DNA of 64,000 bases, from NCBI RefSeq assembly GCF_900156545.1, contig NZ_FTNW01000004.1, positions 186,001-250,000 of the forward strand, given 5' to 3'. Positions 7,871-18,136 of this stretch are shown in pieces. The notes beneath the pieces are model-generated. The model searched no databases and had not been told where the DNA came from. It saw only the letters and a program-made list of their open reading frames with translations. Position 1 is the stretch's first letter. Each line of letters opens with the position of its first letter. The translations under genes were made by a program, and so were the position numbers. The stretch comes from Aquipseudomonas alcaligenes. GTDB taxonomy: Bacteria > Pseudomonadota > Gammaproteobacteria > Pseudomonadales > Pseudomonadaceae.

Positions 7871-8914
7871 TTATTTCTTCAGCTTGGTCCAGACCTTGGT
7901 GCGCAGCGCCAGGGCCTTGGGCGAGCAGAGCTTGAACGAACGCAGGCGCTCGAGCTTGTCCTGTGGGGTGTTGATCGCCGGGTCCTCGAACAGCGCCTTG
8001 TCCATGAACTGCTCGGCGCCGGCGATGGCGTTGTTGTACTTGGCAAAGTTGGAGGCGGCGGCGATGTTCTCCGGCTGCATCATCCAGTTGATGAACACGT
8101 GCGCTTCCTCGACGTTGCTCGCGCCCTTGGGGATCACGAAATTGTCGATGAAGGTCGACACGCCCTCCTTCGGATAGACGTAGACCAGCGAGGCGCGTTG
8201 CTCCTTGGCACGGTGGAAGGCGCCGTTCCACTGCTGGTGCATGGCCACTTCGCCGGCGGCCATGCGCTCGATGGTGCCGTCGCTGTTGTACATGGCCAGC
8301 ATGTCCTTCTGCTGGCTCAGCAGGTCCATGATCTTCTTCACCTCCTGCGGGTCTTCGGTGCAGCGGTCGATACCGAGGTAGAAGGCGGCCGGCGGGAACA
8401 GGTCGTCCATCGAGTTGAGCGCCACCACCTTGCCCTTCAGCTCGGCCGGCGGGGCGAAGAACGGCCCCCAGCTCTCGTCGAGCTTGCCGCCCGGCACCTG
8501 GGCGCTGTCGTAGCTGTAGCCGGTGGTGCCCCACAGGTAGGGCACGCTGTAGTCGTGCGCCGGGTCGAAGTCGAGCTTCTGGAAGGTCGGCGCCAGGTTC
8601 TTCAGGTTCGGCAGCTTGCTCTTGTCGAACTTCTGCAGCAGGCCCTCCTGGACCATGATCTGGATGAAGCTGTCCGAGGGCACCACCACGTCGTAGTTGC
8701 CGCCACCGGCCTTGAGCTTGGCCAGCAGGGTCTCGTTGGAGTCGTAGGCATCGAGCGTGGCCTTGATGCCGGTGTCCTTCTCGAATTTCTGCAGCAGCTC
8801 CGGCGGGTAGTAATCCGACCAGTTGGCGAAGTTCAGCGTGCCGGCGGCCTGAGCGGCGCCGGACAGGCCGAGGGCGAGAACAACGGAGAGCGCGAGCGGG
8901 GTACGACGGGACAT
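7871..8914 (-). CDS. Polyamine ABC transporter substrate-binding protein (PotD/PotF type)
   Basis: 347 residues with a Sec signal peptide (MSRRTPLALSVVLALGLSG..AQAA). The PotD-like bilobed domain shows LNFANWSDYYPPELL, YDSNETLLAKLKAGGGNYDVVVPSD, VPYLWGTTGYSYD and FINWMMQPENIA. The ATG at 8914 is chosen because the signal peptide starts there; the open frame extends far upstream only by overlap with the permease gene. It is the last transport gene of the operon potA-B-C-D-like, equivalent to PA0323. Confidence 0.93.
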   Translation of the reverse strand: MSRRTPLALSVVLALGLSGAAQAAGTLNFANWSDYYPPELLQKFEKDTGIKATLDAYDSNETLLAKLKAGGGNYDVVVPSDSFIQIMVQEGLLQKFDKSKLPNLKNLAPTFQKLDFDPAHDYSVPYLWGTTGYSYDSAQVPGGKLDESWGPFFAPPAELKGKVVALNSMDDLFPPAAFYLGIDRCTEDPQEVKKIMDLLSQQKDMLAMYNSDGTIERMAAGEVAMHQQWNGAFHRAKEQRASLVYVYPKEGVSTFIDNFVIPKGASNVEEAHVFINWMMQPENIAAASNFAKYNNAIAGAEQFMDKALFEDPAINTPQDKLERLRSFKLCSPKALALRTKVWTKLKK

Positions 8915-8924
8915 GGTCTGGCTC

Positions 8925-9713
8925 CTAGCGTTTGCGTTGGCCGAGGTAGTACGACAGGGTGACGAACAGGATCGAAAGCACAAGCATGATCGAGGAAATC
9001 GCGTTGATCTTCGGCGATATGCCCATACGAATGGAGCTGAAGATGTAGATCGGCAGGGTGGTCGAGCCGGCCCCGGCGACAAAGTAGGTGATGACGAAGT
9101 CGTCCATCGAAATGATGAAGGCCAGCATCGCCCCGGAGAGGATGCCCGGCAGCAGCAGCGGGAAGCTGATCCGCCAGAACACCCGCCAAGGCGAGGCATA
9201 CAGGTCGGCAGCGGCCTCCAGCAGGCGCGGGTCCATGACCTGCAGGCGCGCGCGGATCGGCAGGTAGGCGAACGGCGTGCAGAACACCACGTGCGCGATC
9301 AGGATGGTCAGCAGCGACAGCTTCAGGCCGATGAAGGCGAAGAACATCAGGATGGCCACGGCGCAGACGATGTCCGGCACCAGCAGCGGCAGGCCGAGCA
9401 CGCCCTGCAATGCGCCCTGGCCACGGAAGCGCCGGCCGTGCATGCCGAGCGCCGCCAGGGTCGCCAGGGCGGTGGAAATCAGCGTCGCGCAGACCGCGAT
9501 GATCAGCGAGTTCTTCGCCGCGCGAAGGATCTCCGGGTCATTGGCCACCACCCCGTACCACTTGAAGCTGAAGCCCTGCCACAGGGTCGCCGACTGCCCG
9601 GCGTTGAAGCTCAGCGCCACCAGCACGATGATCGGGATGTAAAGGAAGGCGAAGAACGCCCAGGCCACCGGGCGCACGCCGGTGAAACGCCACAGCGGGC
9701 CCTGCAGGTTCAT
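8925..9713 (-). CDS. Polyamine ABC transporter permease (PotC type)
   Basis: A 262-residue inner-membrane permease with about six hydrophobic segments and the EAA-like loop LLEAAADLYASPWRVFWRI that docks on the ATPase. Its start overlaps the stop of the upstream permease by 4 nt (ATGA at 9710-9713), implying translational coupling. Equivalent to PA0324. Confidence 0.93.
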   Translation of the reverse strand: MNLQGPLWRFTGVRPVAWAFFAFLYIPIIVLVALSFNAGQSATLWQGFSFKWYGVVANDPEILRAAKNSLIIAVCATLISTALATLAALGMHGRRFRGQGALQGVLGLPLLVPDIVCAVAILMFFAFIGLKLSLLTILIAHVVFCTPFAYLPIRARLQVMDPRLLEAAADLYASPWRVFWRISFPLLLPGILSGAMLAFIISMDDFVITYFVAGAGSTTLPIYIFSSIRMGISPKINAISSIMLVLSILFVTLSYYLGQRKR

Positions 9714-10618
9714 CCGCGCACCTCCTGGCCACGCTGGCGCAGGCCATTGAACAGCAGCGCCAGCAGCACCAGACTGAACAGCGAGAAGGCCAGCGCCGCG
9801 CCCAGCGGCCAGTTGTGCCCGGAGCCGAACTGCAGCTGGATCAGGTTGCCGATCATCAGCGCCTTACCGCCGCCGAGCAGCTCGGGGATGATGTAGTTGC
9901 CCAGCGCCGGGATGAACACCAGCGTGGCACCGGCCAGCATGCCCGGCAGCGCCAGCGGCAGGATCACTCTTTTCAGCGCCTGCCAGCGGTTGGCGCCGAG
10001 ATCGAAGGCGGCCTCGACCAGGCGCCAGTCGAGCTTCTCCAGGCTGGTGTAGATCGGCAGCACCATGAACGGCAGAAAACTGTAGAGCAGGCCGATCATC
10101 ACCGCCGTGTTGCTGTAGAGCAGGCCGAGGCTACCCTCGGGCACACCGAACACGCCCAGGCCGCTGTCCACCAGGCCGCCATTGCGCAGCAGCAGCATCC
10201 AGGCGTAGACCCGCACCAGCAGGTTGGTCCAGAACGGCACGGTGACCAGAAACAGCAGCAGGTTGCGCTTGCGCTCGCTCTGCAGCGCCAGGTACAGGGC
10301 GGTGGGAAAGCCAATCAGCAGGCAGCCGACGGTGGTCGCCACGGCCAGCCAGAAGGAGCGCTGGAAGATACCCAGGTAGTCGGTGTTGAACACCAGGCTG
10401 TCGTCGAAGTCGCGCTCGTAGAGGAAATTGACGTAAGCCTCCAGCGAGTACTGCCCCCACTTCACCCCGCCGTACTCGCCGGGCTGCAGGAAGGACACCA
10501 GCAGCATGATCGCCAGCGGCGCGACCAGGAACACCGCCAGCACCGCCATGCCCGGCGCAATCAGGCCCAGGCGGCGCAGCAGCTGGCGACGCTCGGCCAG
10601 TTGCCGAGGTGTGCTCAT
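9710..10618 (-). CDS. Polyamine ABC transporter permease (PotB type)
   Basis: A 302-residue inner-membrane permease. Hydrophobic segments begin at [19 protein letters not shown], and the ATPase-contact loop is [18 protein letters not shown]. It overlaps by 4 nt both the upstream ATPase gene (10615-10618) and the downstream permease. Equivalent to PA0325. Confidence 0.93.
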   Translation of the reverse strand: MSTPRQLAERRQLLRRLGLIAPGMAVLAVFLVAPLAIMLLVSFLQPGEYGGVKWGQYSLEAYVNFLYERDFDDSLVFNTDYLGIFQRSFWLAVATTVGCLLIGFPTALYLALQSERKRNLLLFLVTVPFWTNLLVRVYAWMLLLRNGGLVDSGLGVFGVPEGSLGLLYSNTAVMIGLLYSFLPFMVLPIYTSLEKLDWRLVEAAFDLGANRWQALKRVILPLALPGMLAGATLVFIPALGNYIIPELLGGGKALMIGNLIQLQFGSGHNWPLGAALAFSLFSLVLLALLFNGLRQRGQEVRG

Positions 10619-11667
10619 TCGCCCAGCACCCGAATGGCGGCGGCCGGCACGTCCAGGCGCACCTGCGCACCGCGCGGCAACGGCTGGCCGCTGCCAGCGC
10701 GATTCTGCTGGCGCACGCGAAAGCCCGACTGGCCGGCGACCTTGAGCAGGTAGAGGGTGTCGGTGCCGATGTACACCACCTCTTCCACCTCGCCAGCGAG
10801 GTTGCCGGAGTCAGTCAAGCTGATGCGCTCGGGCCGTATGGCCAGGGTGATGCGCCCGCTCTCCGGCATGCCGGCCAGGCTCAGCACCTGGCCATCGGCC
10901 AATCGTGCGCCACCGGCGAAGGGGTCGGCCTCGAGGAAATTGGTCTCGCCGATGAAGTCGGCCACGGTGCGGTTCAGCGGGCGCTCGTAAATCTCGTTCG
11001 GCGTGCCGACCTGGAGGATGCGCCCCTTGCTCATCACCGCGATGCGGTCGCTCATGGTCAGCGCTTCTTCCTGATCGTGGGTGACGAAGATGAAGGTGAT
11101 GCCGGTTTCGGCCTGCAGGCGCTTGAGCTCGATCTGCATGTCCTTGCGCAGCTTCATGTCCAGTGCCGACAGCGACTCGTCGAGCAGCAGCACCCGCGGC
11201 CGGCTGGCCAGCGCACGGGCCAGGGCGATGCGCTGCTGCTGGCCGCCGGACAGCTGGTCGGCGCGGCGGTTGCCGACATCCGGCAACTTCACCAGCGCCA
11301 GCATCTTCTCCACCGTGGCGGCGATCTCGGTTTTCGGCTTGCCCTGCATCTCCAGACCAAAGCCGATGTTCTGCGCCACTGTCATGTGCGGGAACAGCGC
11401 ATAACTCTGGAACACGGTGTTGACCGGGCGGCGGAACGGCGGGAGGTCCTGCATCGGCTCGCCGTACAGGCGGATCACCCCGGCGCTGGGCTGCTCGAAA
11501 CCGGCGATCAGCCGCAGCAGGGTGGTCTTGCCGCAGCCGGAGGGGCCCAGCAGGGTGAAGAATTCGTTGTCGCGGATCTCCAGGGAGACAGTGTCCAGCG
11601 CCAGGTGGCCGCTGCCGGCCGCCCCGTATTCCATGCTCAGGCTTTCGATCGAGATCGCGCTGCTCAT
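10615..11667 (-). CDS. Polyamine ABC transporter ATP-binding protein (PotA type)
   Basis: 350 residues. Walker A is GPSGCGKTT, the signature is [15 protein letters not shown], Walker B is [11 protein letters not shown] and the switch is [11 protein letters not shown]; a C-terminal TOBE domain follows (about residues 260-350). It energises import through the two permeases downstream. The ATG at 11667 ([10 protein letters not shown]) is chosen; a TTG at 11673 is possible but lies only 4 nt from the AGGAG. First gene of the operon 11667 to 6693; equivalent to PA0326. Confidence 0.93.
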   Translation of the reverse strand: MSSAISIESLSMEYGAAGSGHLALDTVSLEIRDNEFFTLLGPSGCGKTTLLRLIAGFEQPSAGVIRLYGEPMQDLPPFRRPVNTVFQSYALFPHMTVAQNIGFGLEMQGKPKTEIAATVEKMLALVKLPDVGNRRADQLSGGQQQRIALARALASRPRVLLLDESLSALDMKLRKDMQIELKRLQAETGITFIFVTHDQEEALTMSDRIAVMSKGRILQVGTPNEIYERPLNRTVADFIGETNFLEADPFAGGARLADGQVLSLAGMPESGRITLAIRPERISLTDSGNLAGEVEEVVYIGTDTLYLLKVAGQSGFRVRQQNRAGSGQPLPRGAQVRLDVPAAAIRVLGE

Positions 11668-11683
11668 CCGCAATTAGCTCCTA

Positions 11684-11702
11684 ACCAATTGTTTTTATTG
11701 GT
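11684..11702. promoter_or_regulatory. Small inverted repeat upstream of the polyamine importer
   Basis: ACCAAT (11684-11689) and ATTGGT (11697-11702) flank a T-rich 7-nt centre just upstream of the ATPase gene's ribosome-binding site. It could be an operator or a leader hairpin. The rest of the gap to 11953 holds no convincing gene; the short plus-strand frame from 11798 has no family features. Confidence 0.3.
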
Positions 11703-11953
11703 GATTAAGAGGCAGTAGAAGCCAAGGGCTCTGGCGTCGATTCTAGGCAGCGCGGTACAGGCGGCAGAACGATAGATGCGGTCAAAAGGGGATAGATGTG
11801 GCCAAGTTGACTCACCGCATGGACTGGCTCCCTGTCGTGAGACTCAAGACCAGAGCACCAAACCGATGGCTGCACCTATCCAAATCTCCCGTTTTCGCCC
11901 CCCTGGGCGAAACCGGCAGTAATGAAACGCTCGGAAATGGGCTCAGGAAAAAC

Positions 11954-13126
11954 TCACCCCGGCGACGTCAGGTGCCGCGCAATCCCCTTCTTCAACGGCA
12001 GCAACCCCTGCGCCACCCGCAGCCCTGCCCCGCGTAGCAGCTTCAGCGGCAGACGATCATCGGTGTAGACATCCACCAGCAGATTGGTGGCCTGGTACAG
12101 CGGCCAGGTCGCCAGGCGGTGCTGCCGCGCATAGCGGGCCAGCACCGACGGCGCGGCGATGTCCTCGCGCCGGGCCCTGGCTGCCAGTACGGCCGCACTG
12201 AGCCGCTGCACACTGCCCAGGCCAAAGTTGAAGCCGTGGGCGGTGACCGGGTGCATGCCGACGGCGGCATCGCCGATCAGCGCACAGCGCGGGCCGACCA
12301 GCTTCTCGGCGTAGGCGCCGACCAGCGGGTAGGCATGGCGCTCGCTGGCAAGGCGCATGGCGCCCAGGCGGCGGTCGAAGCGACGCTCCATCTCGCGGGC
12401 GAAGGCGTCTTCGTCCAGCGCGCGCAGGCGTTCGATCTCGCGCGGCGGCAGGGTCAGCACCACCGACGACTGCTCACCGTTGAGCGGTAGCAGCGCCAGG
12501 GTCTGGCCATAGCCGAACCATTCCCAGGCGGTCTGCCGATGCGGCTTCTCGTGGTCCATGCGGCACACCAGCATGGTCTTGCCGAAATCCTTGAGCCGCG
12601 CGCCGATCCCCAGCTGGCGACGGGTCTCGGAGAAACGGCTGTCGGCCGCCACCAGCAGGCGCGTGCGTAACAGCTCGCCGCCCGCCAGCTCCAGCTCAAC
12701 CTCGCGCTCATGGTGGCGAATGGCAGTCACTGCCACTTCGCAGCGCAACTGAACATCGGCACAGGCCTGCACAGCCTCGTAGGCGGCACGGCGGATGGCG
12801 CGATTGGCCACCAGATGGCCCAGCCGCTCGGCGCCGGCCTGGCCAGCCTCGATCTTCAGGGCGAACAGCGACGGACCGTTGAGCACCTGGGCATCGCGCA
12901 ACACGGCGACTTCCTCGGCCGGCAGGCGTTGCCACAGGCCGAGGTGCTCCAGTAGCGCCTGCGAGGCATGGGTCAGGGCGATCTCGCGGCCATCGAAAGC
13001 GGGGTCGGCCAGCGCGGTCTCGGCCTGGCGCTCCAGCAGGACGATCGACAGCCCCTGCCCGGACAGGGCGCGGGCCAGGCACAGGCCGGCCGGGCCGGCA
13101 CCGATGATGGCGACATCGTGGATCAT
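11954..13126 (-). CDS. UbiH/COQ6-family FAD-dependent hydroxylase (UbiM-like?)
   Basis: A 390-residue flavoprotein monooxygenase: the FAD dinucleotide motif IIGAGPAGLCLARAL near residue 6, and the second FAD motif CALIGDAAVGMHPVTAHGFN with the VisC/UbiH-type GDAAH-like segment. These enzymes hydroxylate the ubiquinone ring; which position is not decided by sequence, and UbiM is one candidate. The ATG at 13126 is chosen because it directly precedes the first strand. It reads away from the AraC gene's 3' end with a 76-bp gap on the same strand. Confidence 0.78.
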   Translation of the reverse strand: MIHDVAIIGAGPAGLCLARALSGQGLSIVLLERQAETALADPAFDGREIALTHASQALLEHLGLWQRLPAEEVAVLRDAQVLNGPSLFALKIEAGQAGAERLGHLVANRAIRRAAYEAVQACADVQLRCEVAVTAIRHHEREVELELAGGELLRTRLLVAADSRFSETRRQLGIGARLKDFGKTMLVCRMDHEKPHRQTAWEWFGYGQTLALLPLNGEQSSVVLTLPPREIERLRALDEDAFAREMERRFDRRLGAMRLASERHAYPLVGAYAEKLVGPRCALIGDAAVGMHPVTAHGFNFGLGSVQRLSAAVLAARARREDIAAPSVLARYARQHRLATWPLYQATNLLVDVYTDDRLPLKLLRGAGLRVAQGLLPLKKGIARHLTSPG

Positions 13127-13202
13127 GGCAGAACGCTCCGCGCAAATAGGACTGCGCACGAGTCTAGGCGCGGCTCTGCCGCCGCCCCTTGTCCGAGGTC
13201 AA

Positions 13203-14213
13203 CTAGCGGCGCAGTTCGCTCGGCGCCAGGCCGCTCCAGCGCTGGAAGGCATGGCGAAAGCTGGCGGTCTCGCTGTAGCCGAGCTGCTCGGCGATCAGGT
13301 AGATCGGCAAGTCGGTATTGAGCAGCAGCTGCCGCGCCTTGTCGTAGCGCACTTCGTCGAGCAGGTGCTGGAAGCTGGTGTTGAGCTGCTGCAGGTGGCG
13401 GCGCAGGGTGCGCTCGGAACGGTGCAGACGGGTGGCGACCCGCTCCAGGCTGGAGCACTCGGCCAGGTCCACCGACAGCTGCTGGCGGATCAGGTCGCGC
13501 AGGTCATGGCGATTGTGCAGCTGCGCCTCCAGCTGCATGCACTGCTGCAGGCCATGCTGGTAACTGACCGGATCGGCCAGCGGCAGGGGGCGCTCCAGAA
13601 GGGTCGGGTTGAAGCACAGGGCATTGCATTCGGCGTTGAACTCCACCGGGCAGCCGAGTTTTTCACCGTAGCTGGCGGCATGCGCCGGTGCCGGATAGGC
13701 CAGCAGCAGGCGCCGCGGGCGCACGGACTCGCCGAGCAGGTCCTGCACCACGGTCAGCAGCGACGCCAGGCACAGCTCGGTATTGAACAGGCTCAGCGCC
13801 GGGTCATAGCGATAGCCACTGGCGCTCAGCCGCACTTCGTCGCCAAACGGCTGCAGGTCAAGACGGAAGTAGGTACCCAGCAGCGCCGGATGGGCGATGG
13901 CCAGGCGCAATGCCTCGCCCAGGTTGCGACTGGCCAACAGGGTATAGCCGAGCATGCCGTAGGCCGACACGTGCATGCGCTTGCCCAGCAGCAGGCCCAG
14001 AGCAGGATCGGCGCTGGCCGCCAGGGCGTTGGCCAGCACGCGCAGCTCCTGGGCGTGGCTGATGAGGCGCGTCGGGCTCTCCAGTTCCGCCGCGGCAATG
14101 CCGCTGCCGGCCAGCACGGCATCGGCCGCCACGCCCATGCGCTGCAGACTCTGCACGGCCAGGGCAACCGTATGCAGGGTGGTCAATACTCGCTCTTCCG
14201 GTAACACTGACAT
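13203..14213 (-). CDS. AraC-family transcriptional regulator
   Basis: 336 residues: an N-terminal arabinose-binding-like domain (about 20-210; AYGMLGYTLLASRNLGEALRLA) and C-terminal double helix-turn-helix (SLERVATRLHRSERTLRRHL, then YLIAEQLGYSETASFRHAFQ). The start at 14213 (MSVLPEER) fits the family length; upstream in-frame residues look non-coding. Its target is unknown. It is divergent from the SdiA-regulated gene at 14335. Confidence 0.88.
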   Translation of the reverse strand: MSVLPEERVLTTLHTVALAVQSLQRMGVAADAVLAGSGIAAAELESPTRLISHAQELRVLANALAASADPALGLLLGKRMHVSAYGMLGYTLLASRNLGEALRLAIAHPALLGTYFRLDLQPFGDEVRLSASGYRYDPALSLFNTELCLASLLTVVQDLLGESVRPRRLLLAYPAPAHAASYGEKLGCPVEFNAECNALCFNPTLLERPLPLADPVSYQHGLQQCMQLEAQLHNRHDLRDLIRQQLSVDLAECSSLERVATRLHRSERTLRRHLQQLNTSFQHLLDEVRYDKARQLLLNTDLPIYLIAEQLGYSETASFRHAFQRWSGLAPSELRR

Positions 14214-14334
14214 GACTGCCGTTTCCGCTTGCGGTGTTGTTCGGTAACTCGGCCGGCGGCCTGGCTTAGCTTCCTTAAGCTTGAATTCAGCTGCAGCTGT
14301 TTTCATGCAGCCACCCTGATTCGGAACCTCGCCC

Positions 14335-15258
14335 ATGCGTCGCCTGACCCAAGCTCGCGTCCTGTTGCCCACCCTGGCACTGCTCATCCTCGTGGCCCTG
14401 CTGCTGGTTGCCCAGCAGTGGCGCCTGTTCGAACGCGGCTGGTTCGTGGTGCAAGAATGGCGCCATGCTGCGGAATGGCGCGACAAATCGATCTGGCTGC
14501 CGGACTATCGCGTCACCCTCCAGGGCCGACCGATCGAAGGCCTGAGTGCCGATGTATCGGCACTGACCTACGATCCCGACCGCCGCACCCTGTTTACCGT
14601 GACCAACAAGAACCCGGAGATCATCGAGCTGTCGCTGGACGGCAAGATCCTGCGCCGCGTGCCCCTGGTCGGCTTCGGCGACCCGGAGGCGATCGAGTAC
14701 ATCAGCCCCGGGCTCTATGTGATCACCGACGAGCGCCAGCAGCGCCTGTTCCGCGTGCACCTGGGCGATGAAACGCAGTTTGTCGATGCCGCCGAATCCG
14801 AGCAGCTGTCACTGGGTATCGGCCTGAACGGCAACAAGGGTTTCGAGGGCCTGGCCTACGATGCCACCAACCATCGCCTGTTCGCCGCCAAGGAGCGCGA
14901 CCCGGTGAGCATCTACGAGATCCATGGCTTCCCGCACACCAACCCGGACAAGCCCTTCGCCGTGCATGTGGTGGAAGACCCGCAACGTGATGCCCGCCTG
15001 TTCGTGCGCGACCTGTCCAGCCTGCAGTACGACGAGAGCAGCGGCCACCTGCTGGCGCTGTCGGACGAGTCGCGCCTGGTGATCGAGCTCAACTCCGACG
15101 GCCGGCCGATCAGCACCCTGTCACTGCTGCGTGGCCAGCATGGCCTGGAGAAGAGCGTGCCGCAGGCCGAGGGCGTGGCGATGGACAACCAGGGCCGCCT
15201 GTACCTGGTCAGCGAGCCGAACCTGTTCTACGTGTTCGAGAAATCGGTTACCCAGTAA
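14335..15258 (+). CDS. SdiA-regulated-domain (YjiK-type) protein, copy 2
   Basis: 307 residues with an N-terminal membrane anchor (VLLPTLALLILVALLLVA) and a predicted periplasmic propeller domain. Shared with copy 1 at 5706: SIWLPDYRVTLQGRPIEGL, NKGFEGLAYD, AEGVAMDNQGRLYLVSEPN and the C-terminal LFYVFEK. Function unknown. It lies just upstream of rpiA, the place of PA0329 in PAO1 (recalled). No AlgU-like element is seen upstream of this copy. Confidence 0.85.
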   Translation: MRRLTQARVLLPTLALLILVALLLVAQQWRLFERGWFVVQEWRHAAEWRDKSIWLPDYRVTLQGRPIEGLSADVSALTYDPDRRTLFTVTNKNPEIIELSLDGKILRRVPLVGFGDPEAIEYISPGLYVITDERQQRLFRVHLGDETQFVDAAESEQLSLGIGLNGNKGFEGLAYDATNHRLFAAKERDPVSIYEIHGFPHTNPDKPFAVHVVEDPQRDARLFVRDLSSLQYDESSGHLLALSDESRLVIELNSDGRPISTLSLLRGQHGLEKSVPQAEGVAMDNQGRLYLVSEPNLFYVFEKSVTQ

Positions 15259-15288
15259 CCTCTGCGACCTGCTGAACGCACAAACGAA

Positions 15289-15312
15289 AAGACCCGACCA
15301 AGGCCGGGTCTT
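15289..15312. terminator. Bidirectional terminator between the SdiA-type gene and rpiA
   Basis: AAGACCCG (15289-15296) pairs with CGGGTCTT (15305-15312) between convergent genes, with A and T residues flanking both sides. Confidence 0.75.
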
Positions 15313-15328
15313 CTGCAGGCGCCTGCAC

Positions 15329-16000
15329 TCAGGCCTTGAGCGTCTTCACGCCTTCGGCGGTACCGAGCAGCAGCAGGTCGGCGGGGCGAGCGGCAAACAG
15401 GCCGTTGGTCACCACGCCAACGATGGCGTTGATATCGGCCTCCAGCTTCAGCGGATCGACGATGCTCATGTTGTGCACGTCGAGAATGATGTTGCCGTTA
15501 TCGGTCACCACGCCCTCGCGGTACACCGGATCGCCGCCCAGCTTGACCAGCTGGCGGGCGACATGACTACGGGCCATGGGAATGACCTCCACCGGCAGCG
15601 GAAACGCGCCGAGCACCGGCACCAGCTTGCTGCCATCGGCGATGCAGATGAAGGTCTTGGCCACCGCCGCGACGATCTTCTCTCGGGTCAGCGCGGCGCC
15701 GCCGCCCTTGATCAGGTGAAGGTGCTCGTCGCTCTCGTCGGCGCCATCGACGTAGAACTCCAGGCCATCCACGGCATTCAGGTCATAGACCGGGATGCCA
15801 TGACCGCGCAGACGCGCGGCGGTGGCTTCGGAGCTGGCCACGGCGCCGTCGAAGGCCATCTTGTGCTGGGCCAGGGCATCGATGAAGCAGTTGGCGGTCG
15901 AGCCGGTGCCGACACCGATCACGCTCTTGCTGTCGAGGAAGGGAAGGATATGGTCGACGGCGGCCTGAGCCACGGCCTGCTTGAGCTGATCCTGAGTCAT
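15329..16000 (-). CDS. rpiA: Ribose-5-phosphate isomerase A
   Basis: A 223-residue enzyme interconverting ribose-5-phosphate and ribulose-5-phosphate in the pentose phosphate pathway. Seen: [15 protein letters not shown] (substrate phosphate loop), YVDGADE (catalytic Asp), and [16 protein letters not shown] (catalytic Glu/Lys region). The ATG at 16000 (MTQDQLKQ) matches family length. Divergent from ilvA. Confidence 0.97.
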   Translation of the reverse strand: MTQDQLKQAVAQAAVDHILPFLDSKSVIGVGTGSTANCFIDALAQHKMAFDGAVASSEATAARLRGHGIPVYDLNAVDGLEFYVDGADESDEHLHLIKGGGAALTREKIVAAVAKTFICIADGSKLVPVLGAFPLPVEVIPMARSHVARQLVKLGGDPVYREGVVTDNGNIILDVHNMSIVDPLKLEADINAIVGVVTNGLFAARPADLLLLGTAEGVKTLKA

Positions 16001-16140
16001 CGCGGGTTCTGCGCCTGGGAGGGAACGGGAGGCCCAATTATAGACGCATGCCGGGCAAAAACCCCGCACTCTCTGTGGTCGCGCGGCGAAGCGCTGGGGT
16101 AGACTCCAGAATCCCCGCAATGCCCGCCAGTGAAGCCGTG

Positions 16141-17655
16141 ATGCTCGAACAGTACGTCAAGAAGATCCTCACCTCGCGCGTCTACGACGTCGCGGTGGAA
16201 ACCCCGCTGCAACCTGCCCGCCAGCTCACCGAGCGGCTGGGCAACCAGATTCTGCTCAAGCGCGAAGATCTGCAGCCGGTGTACTCGTTCAAGATTCGCG
16301 GCGCCTACAACAAACTGGCCCAGCTAAGCCCCGAAGAACTGGAACGCGGCGTGGTCACCGCCTCGGCCGGCAACCACGCACAGGGCCTGGCCCTGGCCGC
16401 CAAACACCTGGGCGTGAAGGCGACCATCGTCATGCCGCGCACCACCCCGGAACTGAAGGTGCAGGGCGTACGCTCGCGCGGCGGCAAGGTGGTGCTGCAC
16501 GGCGACGCCTTCCCCGAGGCCCTGGCCCATTCGCTCAAGCTGGTGGAAGAAAAGGGCTACACCTACATCCATCCCTACGATGACCCGCTGGTGATTGCCG
16601 GGCAGGGCACCGCGGCCATGGAAATCCTGCGCCAGCAGCCGGGCCAGCTGGACGCCATCTTCGTGCCGGTCGGCGGCGGCGGCCTGATTGCCGGCATCGC
16701 CGCTTACGTCAAGTACCTGCGCCCGGAGATCAAGGTCATCGGCGTCGAGCCGGACGACTCCAACTGCCTGCAGGCCGCCATGGCCGCTGGCGAACGCGTG
16801 GTGCTGCCGCAGGTGGGGCTGTTCGCCGATGGCGTGGCGGTGGCGCAGATCGGCCAGCACACCTTCGACATCTGCAAGGACCATGTGGATGAAGTGATCA
16901 CCGTCAGCACCGACGAGATCTGCGCGGCGATCAAGGACATCTACGACGACACCCGTTCGATCACCGAGCCGGCCGGCGCGCTGTCGGTCGCCGGAATCAA
17001 GAAGTACGTCGAGCGCGAGGGCCTGCAGGGCAAGGTACTGGTGGGTATCGACTCGGGCGCCAACATCAACTTCGACCGCCTGCGCCATGTGGCCGAGCGT
17101 GCCGAACTGGGCGAGAAGCGCGAGGCGATCATCGCCGTGACCATCCCCGAGCGGCCGGGCAGCTTCAAGGCCTTCTGCGAGGCGATCGGCAAGCGCCAGA
17201 TCACCGAGTTCAACTACCGCTACCACTCCGACCGGGAAGCGCACATCTTCGTCGGCGTGCAGACCCACCCGGAAAACGACCCGCGCCAGGCGCTGGTGGA
17301 TGGCCTGCGCGAGCAGGGCTTCCCGGTGCTCGACCTGACCGACAACGAGCTGGCCAAGCTACATATCCGCCACACGGTGGGCGGCCACTCGGCGGCGGTG
17401 GCCGACGAGGTGGTGTTCCGCTTCGAGTTCCCCGAGCGGCCAGGCGCGCTGTTCAACTTCCTCAACCGCCTGGGCGGGCGCTGGAACATCACCATGTTCC
17501 ACTACCGCAACCACGGCGCCGCCGACGGCCGCGTGCTGGCCGCCCTGCAGGTGCCGGCGGACGAGCGTAACCAGATTCCGGCGGCTTTCGACGCCATCGG
17601 CTATCCCTACTGGGACGAGACCGACAACCCGGCCTACAAGCTTTTCCTCGGTTAA
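16141..17655 (+). CDS. ilvA: Biosynthetic threonine deaminase
   Basis: A 504-residue PLP enzyme making 2-oxobutyrate for isoleucine. The PLP lysine is in [11 protein letters not shown] (about residue 50), the phosphate-binding glycine loop is [15 protein letters not shown], and two C-terminal ACT-like regulatory domains occupy about residues 325-504 ([18 protein letters not shown] and [18 protein letters not shown]), where isoleucine and valine act. The ATG at 16141 gives the length of PA0331. Confidence 0.97.
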   Translation: MLEQYVKKILTSRVYDVAVETPLQPARQLTERLGNQILLKREDLQPVYSFKIRGAYNKLAQLSPEELERGVVTASAGNHAQGLALAAKHLGVKATIVMPRTTPELKVQGVRSRGGKVVLHGDAFPEALAHSLKLVEEKGYTYIHPYDDPLVIAGQGTAAMEILRQQPGQLDAIFVPVGGGGLIAGIAAYVKYLRPEIKVIGVEPDDSNCLQAAMAAGERVVLPQVGLFADGVAVAQIGQHTFDICKDHVDEVITVSTDEICAAIKDIYDDTRSITEPAGALSVAGIKKYVEREGLQGKVLVGIDSGANINFDRLRHVAERAELGEKREAIIAVTIPERPGSFKAFCEAIGKRQITEFNYRYHSDREAHIFVGVQTHPENDPRQALVDGLREQGFPVLDLTDNELAKLHIRHTVGGHSAAVADEVVFRFEFPERPGALFNFLNRLGGRWNITMFHYRNHGAADGRVLAALQVPADERNQIPAAFDAIGYPYWDETDNPAYKLFLG

Positions 17656-17664
17656 GGAACGCTG

Positions 17665-18108
17665 ATGGAACATTACCAACTGCTGAAATACGCCCACCTG
17701 ATCCCCGCCGTGCTGCTGCTCGCCGGGGTGATCGCCCATACCTTCATGCTGTGGAAGGCGCATCGCGCAGGCGATGCCGCCGTGATCACGCGCAAACTGC
17801 GCGTCACCCGGCTGTACAGCCTGCCGGCGCTCGGCGTGCTGGCGCTGTCGCTGCCGGTCAGCGGCTGGTGGCTGGTGCACACTGTCGGCCTGCCGCTGGG
17901 CGCCAGCTGGCTGCTCTACAGCGCTAAGCTGTTCGGCGTGCTGATGCTGTTCGGCCTGCTGTTGCACAACCGCCTGGGTGCGTGGCAACGGGCCGTCGCC
18001 GAGGGCGACGTGCCGGTCAGGCTGCTGCGCTTCGTGGTCGCCTATGCGGCCCTGGTGCTGGTCCTGCTGCTGGCCATCTTCGCCCTGATGGGGGCCAAGC
18101 CGGCCTGA
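17665..18108 (+). CDS. Small integral membrane protein (DUF2269/SirB2-like)
   Basis: 147 residues with four hydrophobic segments starting YAHLIPAVLLLAGVIAHTFML and ending LVLVLLLAIFALMGAKPA. Function unknown. It starts 9 nt after ilvA and is followed by a second protein of the same general architecture, so the pair is probably co-transcribed with ilvA. Confidence 0.75.
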   Translation: MEHYQLLKYAHLIPAVLLLAGVIAHTFMLWKAHRAGDAAVITRKLRVTRLYSLPALGVLALSLPVSGWWLVHTVGLPLGASWLLYSAKLFGVLMLFGLLLHNRLGAWQRAVAEGDVPVRLLRFVVAYAALVLVLLLAIFALMGAKPA

Positions 18109-18136
18109 TGTTCCGAGCCTCTCGCGAGCGGCAGCG

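Noticed and set aside
11798..12037. 79-codon plus-strand frame upstream of the importer operon
   Set aside because: No ribosome-binding site, no recognisable family, and it runs into the antisense of the hydroxylase gene.
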